This document shows positions 63,356 through 64,000 of a DNA stretch of 64,000 bases, piece by piece. The first letter of the stretch is position 1, and every line of letters begins with the position of its first letter. The translations under genes and the position numbers were made by a program. The notes beneath the pieces were generated by a model. It made no database searches and had not been told where the DNA came from. It worked only from the letters and a program-made list of their open reading frames with translations. This DNA is from Batrachochytrium dendrobatidis JAM81 (Eukaryota; Chytridiomycota; Chytridiomycetes; Rhizophydiales), in assembly GCF_000203795.2 (NCBI RefSeq), contig NW_006281107.1, positions 630,965 to 694,964 on the forward strand, written 5' to 3'.

Positions 63356-64000
63356 ATGGTTCTTTTTTTGGTAACAGTTTTAGCTGCAATATCTTGCATC
63401 AATGCTCAAACTCTTACAACACAACCTGATGCAACATCAACACCACCTGCTGCTATTAAAGATACTTGGTCTGACTATAGACCCATCAAACTCGATCGTG
63501 ATGCTGGATTGTTTACCTTTTTGCCATATAATCTTGAACAGCGAAAAATTCTAATGTCGAATGCCGAAAATGTATTCAAGGCAAGTTGTCATTTCCATCA
63601 CAATCTGATACCATAACCAACACAATATATTGCAGCATATTATTAACTGACCAACACATTACAATCGAACTCCAATGATTCAACATGTCCAGGCATGGGT
63701 TAATTTTGAATCAAAAATAGAGCATCATGGCCAAAAGGCAAATCCGTATCCTGCTCTTGAGCATATCCGAAACAATATCGGAACCCTTACTGATAAACAG
63801 CTCCAGCTTGGGTTATTGGATGCATTCACTCGAACTCGCGACGCACATACTACCATGACGTTAGCTGGTCCGTATAGTTGTTTTTTCGTTACCATAGGAG
63901 TTTATTTCCAATTTATTGATGGTCCAGGCAATATGATCAAAAACCCAACAATCGTCGTCAGCCAACCCGTCAATCGTGAAATATTTGACCTACTACGTAA
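63356..64000 (+). CDS. Secreted S41/CPAF-like peptidase, N-terminal part (runs off window)
   Basis: Exon 1 63356-63580, exon 2 63693 to beyond the right edge. The first residues (MVLFLVTVLAAISCINA) form a clean signal peptide, so the product is probably secreted. After a Thr/Pro-rich spacer comes the DYRPIKLDRDAGLFTFLPYN block, then AWVNFESKIEHHG and DAFTRTRDAHT. These match the N-terminal domain of the S41-family CPAF-like peptidases that are expanded in amphibian-infecting Batrachochytrium, where they are candidate host-interaction proteases. The catalytic Ser lies beyond the window, so activity cannot be judged. The intron has a GC donor (GCAAGT at 63581); using it keeps the VFKAWVNF join in phase. 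The gene sits alone next to repeats, unlike the packed housekeeping genes. Confidence 0.8.

Noticed and set aside
1..64000. CRISPR arrays, rRNA and tRNA genes, bacterial operon signals
   Set aside because: None found by reading both strands. The sequence is eukaryotic nuclear DNA with spliceosomal introns throughout.

Overview
The window is nuclear DNA from an intron-rich, AT-rich fungus. I place it among early-diverging fungi, most likely a chytrid of the Batrachochytrium type. This is an inference. It rests on a fungal PMA1 proton pump and a UTP10/VMA3/FAB1/NPRL3 gene set, together with genes that budding and fission yeasts lack (snurportin, an NDUFAF6-like assembly factor, an animal-type tyrosine aminotransferase). 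It also rests on the start of a secreted S41/CPAF-like peptidase, a family expanded in Batrachochytrium. I saw no tRNA, rRNA or CRISPR array.

I reconstructed 21 protein genes exon by exon, with about 117 introns, most of them 60-130 nt. For every complete gene the exon lengths add up to a whole number of codons and the joins preserve recognisable family motifs. Layout: 1-3.2 kb is a repeat cluster. 3.2-22 kb holds PMA1 (+), ARP4 (-), RPA49 (+), snurportin (-), RAD54 (+), a small unknown (-), alpha-actinin (+) and citrate synthase (+). 22-39 kb holds a PH-RasGEF (-), AP-1 sigma (+), NDUFAF6-like (-), FAB1/PIKfyve (-) and tyrosine aminotransferase (-). 39-61 kb holds Rab escort protein (+), a coiled-coil unknown (-), V-ATPase c subunit (+), a ZNF706-like zinc finger (-), UTP10 (+), NPRL3 (-) and a PMC1-type calcium pump (-). 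61-63.3 kb is gene-poor with another repeat, and the S41 peptidase gene runs off the right edge.

Genes are packed tightly, often as divergent pairs sharing 70-280 bp promoters and as convergent pairs 18-240 bp apart. Several products act on the endolysosome/vacuole or its signalling (FAB1, VMA3, PMC1, NPRL3, REP, AP-1 sigma). I regard this as probable coincidence, not an operon-like unit.

The most distinctive signal is a family of about ten short non-autonomous transposon-like elements (roughly 215-770 bp). They share a terminal inverted repeat close to CAGCCGTATTCACGTAAAA, and the better-preserved copies are flanked by TA. They sit in shared divergent promoters, in introns and in intergenic ends. 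Two copies, 19 kb apart, form an inverted pair around six genes. A second recurring feature is a set of four GC-AG introns, all with donors beginning GCAAG.
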